From contig NZ_LT629775.1 of NCBI RefSeq assembly GCF_900105395.1, positions 2,560,501 to 2,624,500 of the forward strand: a stretch of DNA of 64,000 nucleotides, given 5' to 3'. Position 1 is the first letter of the stretch. Every line of letters begins with the position of its first letter. This DNA comes from Streptomyces sp. TLI_053 (GTDB lineage: Bacteria; Actinomycetota; Actinomycetes; Streptomycetales; Streptomycetaceae). Positions 59,544-64,000 of this stretch are shown piece by piece. The position numbers and the translations under genes were made by a program. The notes under the pieces are model-generated. The model did no database searches and had not been told where the DNA came from. It saw only the letters and a list, made by a program, of their open reading frames with translations.

Positions 59544-60809
59544 GTGCCACTCCGGCAGCCTTCCGACGACCGGCGTCCCCGTGACCGCCGCCGGTCCTGG
59601 CCGCCCGACCGCCGCGCCCTGACGGTCGTCCCGCTCGCCCTGATCGTGGTGATCACGGTGGTGGACGTGCTCGCCCCGCCGGACATCCACCTCGGCCCGC
59701 TGCTGATCGTCGCCCCCGCGCTCACGGCCTCGCTGGCCGGTGCCCGCGCCACCACCGTCGTCGCCCTGCTCTCGCTCGCCGCGCTCACCGTCATCGGCAT
59801 CCTGCGCGACGGCCTCACCACCGGGAACCACGAGACCCAGCTCGGCGCCCTGCTCGCCGTGTCGGCGCTGATCGTCGGCCTCCGGGTCCTGCGCGACCGG
59901 CACGAGCGCGAGCTGGCACAGGTCCGCTCCGTCTCCGAGGCCGCCCAGCGGGTCCTGCTGCGCCCGCTGCCCGACCGGACCGGACCGCTGCGCCTCGCCT
60001 CCTTCTACCTGGCCGCCGAGGCCGAGGCCCAGGTCGGCGGGGACCTCTACGCGGCGGCCCGCACCGCCACCGGTACCCGGCTGCTGGTCGGCGACGTCCG
60101 GGGCAAGGGCCTGGCCTCGCTCGGCGACGCGGCGCTGCTGCTGGGCGCCTTCCGGTCGGCCGCGCACCTGTACCCGGACCTGCCCGGCCTGGTCGGCCAC
60201 CTGGACGGCAGCATCGCCTGGGACCTCGCCCAGCTCGCCGAGCAGCAGCGCGCGCAGCGCGAGGACGGCCTCCGCGCCCAGCCGCGCCTGCGCGCGTTCC
60301 GGCGCGCCGGGCCGACGGACACCGGTGCCCCGCCGGGCACCCGGCGGCCGGACGACGGGCCGCCCGGCACCCCGGCGGACGACAGCGGCGAGTCGTTCAT
60401 CACCGCCGTCGTACTGGACGTCCCGGACGACGGAGCCGTGCTCCGCCTGGTCGACTGCGGCCACCCCCCGCCCCTTCTCCTGCACGGCGACCGGGTCACC
60501 GCGCTGGAGCCCCGCCGCACCTCGCCGCCGCTGGGCCTCGGCGAACTGGTCGCGGCGCCGTACGTGGTGGAGGAGTTCCCGTTCCTGCCCGGCGACCGGC
60601 TGCTGATCTACACCGACGGCGTGATCGAGGCCCGCGACGGAGAGCGGCGGTTCTACCCGCTGTCCGAACGGGTCGCCGAACGGACCTCCGCGCACCCCGC
60701 CGAACCGCCGGACGCCCTGCTGCTGCACCTGCGCCGCGACCTGCTGGCCCACGCGGGCGGACGGCTCGACGACGACGCGGCCATGGTCGTCGTCGAGCGC
60801 CTCGGCTGA
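59544..60809 (+). CDS. Membrane-bound SpoIIE-type PP2C phosphatase
   Basis: 421 residues. Four membrane helices at about 27-105 (LTVVPLALIVVITVVDVL, GPLLIVAPALTASLAGA, TTVVALLSLAALTVIGIL, LGALLAVSALIVGLRVL) precede a PP2C domain of the SpoIIE/RsbU class. Metal-binding acids are in VGGDLYAA, GDVRGKGLAS, YTDGVIEARD and DDDAAMVVV. It should dephosphorylate an anti-sigma-factor antagonist in response to a membrane signal, but no partner genes are adjacent. The start is uncertain: GTG 59544 has GAGGAG unusually close upstream; GTG 59529 is the alternative. Confidence 0.88.
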   Translation: MPLRQPSDDRRPRDRRRSWPPDRRALTVVPLALIVVITVVDVLAPPDIHLGPLLIVAPALTASLAGARATTVVALLSLAALTVIGILRDGLTTGNHETQLGALLAVSALIVGLRVLRDRHERELAQVRSVSEAAQRVLLRPLPDRTGPLRLASFYLAAEAEAQVGGDLYAAARTATGTRLLVGDVRGKGLASLGDAALLLGAFRSAAHLYPDLPGLVGHLDGSIAWDLAQLAEQQRAQREDGLRAQPRLRAFRRAGPTDTGAPPGTRRPDDGPPGTPADDSGESFITAVVLDVPDDGAVLRLVDCGHPPPLLLHGDRVTALEPRRTSPPLGLGELVAAPYVVEEFPFLPGDRLLIYTDGVIEARDGERRFYPLSERVAERTSAHPAEPPDALLLHLRRDLLAHAGGRLDDDAAMVVVERLG

Positions 60810-60885
60810 CCGGCGGCCCGGCGAGCGGCCGCCGCCCCGCGACAGCGACCATCAGGGCCGACCACGCGACCGGCCGCCCCCGGCC

Positions 60886-61842
60886 TCAGCCGACGGTGAG
60901 GACGATCTTGCCCCGGACGTGGCCGCGCTCGCTCTCGCGCTGCGCCTCGGCCACCTCCGCCAGCGGGAGCACCCGGTGCAGCGGGAGGTTCAGACCGCCC
61001 TCGGCGGCCAGGGCGAGCGCGCCCTCCAGGGCCGGACGGAGGTAGTCGGCCGGCTCGTCGCCGCTGGTGGCGCGGACCCCGTGCTGCGCGGCGCCCTGGA
61101 AGTCGGCGATGGTCAGCACGTGCTCGGCGCCGCCCGCCAGCTCGATCGACAGCGGCAGCACGCCCGCCCCGGCCACGTCCAGCACCCGGTCCACGCCCTC
61201 GGGCGCGGCGGCGCGGACCCGCTCGGCCAGCCCCTCCCCGTAGGTGACCGGCTCGGCGCCCAGCTCGCGCAGGTACGGGTGGTTGGCCTCGCTCGCGGTG
61301 CCGATCACCCGGATCCCCCGGGCCCGGGCGAACTGCACCACCAGGGTGCCGACCCCGCCCGCGGCGCCGTGCACCAGCAGCGTCCGGCCGGGCTCGACGC
61401 CCAGCAGGTCGAGCGACCGCCAGGCCGTCTCGGCGGCCACCGGGAGCGCCGCGGCCACCGTCCAGTCCACCCCGGCCGGCTTGCGGACCAGCTGGTCCGC
61501 CGCCGCCAGCGCGTGCTCCGCGTATCCGCCGCCGAGGACCTGCCCGAAGACCTCGTCGCCGGCCCGCCACTCGGTGACGTCCGGGCCGACGGCCTCGACC
61601 ACGCCCGCGATCTCGTACCCGAGGACGGCCGGGAAGACGACCGGGAACAGGTCGGTGAGCGCGCCGGAGCGGACCTTGTGGTCGAGCGGGTTGACGCCGA
61701 CGGCGCGCACGGCCACCCGGACCTGGCCGGGGCCGGGCGCGGGCACCTCGACCGCGGTGGGCCGCAGGACGTCCACGGCCCCGTACTCGGTGATGGCGAC
61801 GGCCTTCGTCGTGAGGGGGGTGGTGTCGGGGGTGCTGCTCAT
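60886..61842 (-). CDS. Zinc-free medium-chain quinone oxidoreductase-like enzyme
   Basis: 318 residues of the MDR superfamily. The N-terminal GroES-like domain shows PAPGPGQVRVAVRAVGVNPLDHKVRSG and GYEIAGVVEAVG; the NADPH site is LLVHGAAGGVGTLVVQFARARG; the end is HVRGKIVLTVG. The catalytic zinc Cys/His set of alcohol dehydrogenases is absent, which fits quinone reductases that act on electrophiles. ATG 61842 follows GGAGA. It diverges from the LuxR-type regulator gene 178 bases away, which may control it. Confidence 0.9.
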   Translation of the reverse strand: MSSTPDTTPLTTKAVAITEYGAVDVLRPTAVEVPAPGPGQVRVAVRAVGVNPLDHKVRSGALTDLFPVVFPAVLGYEIAGVVEAVGPDVTEWRAGDEVFGQVLGGGYAEHALAAADQLVRKPAGVDWTVAAALPVAAETAWRSLDLLGVEPGRTLLVHGAAGGVGTLVVQFARARGIRVIGTASEANHPYLRELGAEPVTYGEGLAERVRAAAPEGVDRVLDVAGAGVLPLSIELAGGAEHVLTIADFQGAAQHGVRATSGDEPADYLRPALEGALALAAEGGLNLPLHRVLPLAEVAEAQRESERGHVRGKIVLTVG

Positions 61843-62019
61843 GGCGGATCTCCAGCGTTCGTCCGGACCTGGCGGACGCCGGGGCCGGGGGCCGCCGCCG
61901 TCCTGGTGACGTGCTCCAGCCTGGTACGGCGGCCCCGGCCGGACGGCCGTCCGTTCGGCCGGTTCCGCCTGGCCGTTCGGCCAGGCGGGCGCGCACCGGC
62001 GCGGGCTACGCTGGGAGCC

Positions 62020-63471
62020 ATGGTCGAACGCGAGGGCGGGCAGGGTTCCGGCGGCGGTCCCGGCGGCGAGTGGTCGTGGCACGACGCCGAGGGGGTGCTC
62101 GCCCTCGCCGCCGAGGTGCTGCGCACCCCCCGGGCGACGATCCTGCCGAAGCTCTCCGAGGTGCTCGCCGGGCTCGTCCCGCACATCGCGGTGGCGCAGC
62201 TCAGCGGTGTCTGCACCTACTCGCCCGCGAACGCCGTCGGCCCCGAGGAACTGTCGGCCCGGATCACCGGTACCGAACTGGCCGGGGTCGCCCAGCGGGT
62301 CACCCCCGGGCGCCCGTGGCAGGGCGAGGCCGTGCTCGGCGGGCGCCCCCGGCCCGCGGTCGCGGTGGCGTCGGCCCCGCCGGGGAGCAACGGCGCTCTG
62401 CTGGTGCTGGTCCGCGCCGACCCGGCCGGACGGGCGCCCGGACGGGCCTCCGGGCGCGCGACGGGGACGCACGGGTCGCCGGAGCCGCTGCCCGAGCGCT
62501 CGCTCGGCCTGCTCCAGCAGCTGTGGGAGCTGCTGACCACCCACTCCCACCACCGCGCCGTCGACGCCGCGCCCGCGCACGCCGCCGCCTCCCGCGCCTC
62601 GGCCAGTGCCCGGGCCAGGGCGATCGCCGAGCTCACCGGCGCCCACGCCTCCGCGCTGTCCGCGATCCTCGCTCCGCTGCGGTCGGCCGGACTGGACGAC
62701 GCCACCGCGCGGCGCAACGCCACCGAGCTGGCCGTGACCGCCCTGCTCGACCTGCGCAGCGCCGGCGACCTCGACCGGGAGCTGAGCGAGGAGCCGGCCG
62801 CCACCGCGTTCGCCCGGCTCGCCGACCTGGTGCGGCCGTTGCTGCGGCACAGCCCGGTCCGGCTGGACCTGCTGGCGCCGACCGAGGGGGACCGCTCGGT
62901 GCCCACCGACACCGCGCACACCGCCCGGACCGCCGTCCGCTCCGCCGTGCTCACCATGCTGGAGCAGGACGACCTGACCCGGCTGCACGTGAGCTGGCAG
63001 TTCGTGGCGGACGGTCTGCGGGCCGTCGTCCGGGACGACGGCCCGGGCCTGCTGACCGCCGACGCACTGGCCGTCCACCGCACGGCCGACCGGATCGCCG
63101 CGCTGGCGGGCCGGTTGACGGTCGAGGCGGTGCCCGGCTGGGGCACCACGGTGACGGTCGACCTGCCGCTGCACGCCCCGGCCGGGCCGATCGGCGCGGC
63201 CCGGCCGCTGGAGGGCCTGCAGCCCAGGGAGCTGGAGGTGCTGGACCAACTGGCCCGGGGACGCCGGAACCGGGAGATCGCCGCCGCCCTGCACATCAGC
63301 GAGTCGACGGTGAAGTTCCATGTGGCCAACATCCTGGCCAAGTTGGAGGTGGGCTCCCGGGGCGAGGCCGCCGCCCTGGCCCACCGGGCCGGCCTGCCGA
63401 CGGGCCCGGCGGCCGGCGCGACGGCGGGCACGACGGTGGGCCCGCCGACCGCGCTGCACGCCGCGTCCTGA
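62020..63471 (+). CDS. LuxR-type regulator with sensor-kinase-like ATPase region
   Basis: 483 residues. The N-terminal 150 residues look GAF-like (ILPKLSEVLAGLVPHIAVAQL, GGRPRPAVAVASAPP). A helical dimerisation-like part and a GHKL-type region follow (WQFVADGLRAVVRDDGPGLL, TVEAVPGWGTTVTVDLPL), with no phosphoacceptor His seen. The last 70 residues are a LuxR helix-turn-helix (LQPRELEVLDQLARGRRNREIAAALHISESTVKFHVANILAKL). It thus joins kinase-like sensing and DNA binding in one chain. TACGCT at 62007-62012 lies just before ATG 62020, so the message may be leaderless. It probably controls the divergent oxidoreductase. Confidence 0.85.
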   Translation: MVEREGGQGSGGGPGGEWSWHDAEGVLALAAEVLRTPRATILPKLSEVLAGLVPHIAVAQLSGVCTYSPANAVGPEELSARITGTELAGVAQRVTPGRPWQGEAVLGGRPRPAVAVASAPPGSNGALLVLVRADPAGRAPGRASGRATGTHGSPEPLPERSLGLLQQLWELLTTHSHHRAVDAAPAHAAASRASASARARAIAELTGAHASALSAILAPLRSAGLDDATARRNATELAVTALLDLRSAGDLDRELSEEPAATAFARLADLVRPLLRHSPVRLDLLAPTEGDRSVPTDTAHTARTAVRSAVLTMLEQDDLTRLHVSWQFVADGLRAVVRDDGPGLLTADALAVHRTADRIAALAGRLTVEAVPGWGTTVTVDLPLHAPAGPIGAARPLEGLQPRELEVLDQLARGRRNREIAAALHISESTVKFHVANILAKLEVGSRGEAAALAHRAGLPTGPAAGATAGTTVGPPTALHAAS

Positions 63472-63495
63472 GGCGCCCCCGGGGCAGAAGTCTCA

Positions 63496-64000
63496 TTAGT
63501 AGCGCCGCAGTTCGGGCCAGAGCACCGACCACGGCCGGTGCGGTCCCGGACAGACCAGGACCGGGGCGTGCTGCTCCTCGTTGTCCACCCCGTGACCGTT
63601 GTCGACCCGGGCGACCCGCCGGCAGTCGGCGAAGTACCGTTCCACGTCGGGGAATCCCTCGGGGTGGACGAGCAGCACCGGCCCGTCCTGCCGGTCCGGC
63701 GGCGGCCCCAGGTCGGCGAGGCTCATGTGGCCCGAGTACGGCGCCGGGAGGCCGAGCGGCGGGCCGTAGTGGGCGAGGGCGCCCGCCTCGCCGTAGTTGA
63801 CGGCGAACACCACGGCCCGGTCCCGGAGTTCGGGCGGGACGGTGTTCCAGCCCCGGGCGGCGGCCGCGGCGAGTTCGGGCCAGCCGATCTGCTCGCCCTG
63901 CTCGTGCTGGATCCAGTTGACGGCCGGGGTCAGCCGGGCCGGGAGGACGGGCAGGGTGATGACCAGGTTGACGGCGGCTCCCAGGGCCAGCGCGCCCGCG
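63496..64000 (-). CDS. GT39/ArnT-like membrane glycosyltransferase, C-terminal end (5' end outside window)
   Basis: Only the last 167 codons are present. One hydrophobic helix (LALGAAVNLVITLPVLP) is followed by a soluble end: QIGWPELAAAAARGWNTVP, AVVFAVNYGEAGALAHYGPPLGLPAPYSGHMS, NGHGVDNEEQHAPV and PWSVLWPELRRY. This end is typical of actinobacterial dolichyl-phosphate-mannose-protein mannosyltransferase-like proteins (recalled), which transfer sugars from lipid carriers outside the membrane. The stop TAA is at 63496-63498, 24 bases from the convergent LuxR stop. Confidence 0.75.
   Translation of the reverse strand, partial: AGALALGAAVNLVITLPVLPARLTPAVNWIQHEQGEQIGWPELAAAAARGWNTVPPELRDRAVVFAVNYGEAGALAHYGPPLGLPAPYSGHMSLADLGPPPDRQDGPVLLVHPEGFPDVERYFADCRRVARVDNGHGVDNEEQHAPVLVCPGPHRPWSVLWPELRRY

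Overview
The window is very GC-rich actinobacterial chromosome with a strong third-position G/C bias. A cvn (conservon) operon, 19-bp iron boxes of the DmdR/IdeR type, many GTG starts, purine-rich ribosome binding sites and long perfect hairpins between convergent genes point to a streptomycete (Streptomyces, Kitasatospora or a close relative). I saw no rRNA, tRNA, CRISPR array, prophage or intact insertion sequence.

Layout. 1-11.6 kb holds the start of a helicase-associated-like gene, a lipase maturation factor, a GAF/PAS sensor, an atypical acyl-CoA dehydrogenase, the four-gene conservon cvnABCD and a convergent MarR regulator. 11.85-25.5 kb is one leftward, largely overlapping gene set: a DUF4132 protein, a 1,731-residue protein with a C-terminal winged helix, a MoxR AAA+ ATPase, a 1,425-residue fusion of a DUF5682 (TraB/ChaN-like) region with a VWA domain, and a SWIM zinc-finger protein. 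Its family content matches the enterobacterial yehI/yehL-M-P-Q genes, whose function is not established, with one fusion and one extra giant subunit. 25.7-27.0 kb is a PQQ-type sugar dehydrogenase lipoprotein.

27.1-51.7 kb is a catecholate siderophore locus. Uptake is encoded by an ABC ATPase, a binding lipoprotein, a double-length FecCD permease and a ferric-siderophore esterase. Assembly uses an exporter-type MFS protein, MbtH, a two-module C-A-T-C-A-T-TE NRPS, an M20 amidohydrolase and the 2,3-dihydroxybenzoate genes dhbA, dhbC, dhbE, a stand-alone isochorismatase, a stand-alone aryl carrier protein and a decayed adenylation domain. Three iron boxes lie in front of the divergent uptake genes, the divergent NRPS/M20 pair and dhbA. 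The second A domain carries the classic Thr code; the first has three acidic pocket residues that suggest a basic residue, so a DHB-Arg-Thr product of the griseobactin/streptobactin type is the best guess. Three apparently unrelated genes (beta-carbonic anhydrase with a leader peptide, a small membrane protein, a GNAT acetyltransferase) sit inside the locus.

51.7-64 kb holds an MFS exporter/TetR pair behind two identical palindromic operators, a siderophore-interacting flavoreductase, a transposase remnant, a CapA-like lipoprotein, a universal stress protein fused to DUF1876, an M48 protease with a MarR gene whose promoter overlaps its stop codon, a SpoIIE-type phosphatase, a quinone-oxidoreductase-like enzyme divergent from a LuxR regulator, and the C-terminal end of a GT39-like membrane glycosyltransferase cut by the window edge.
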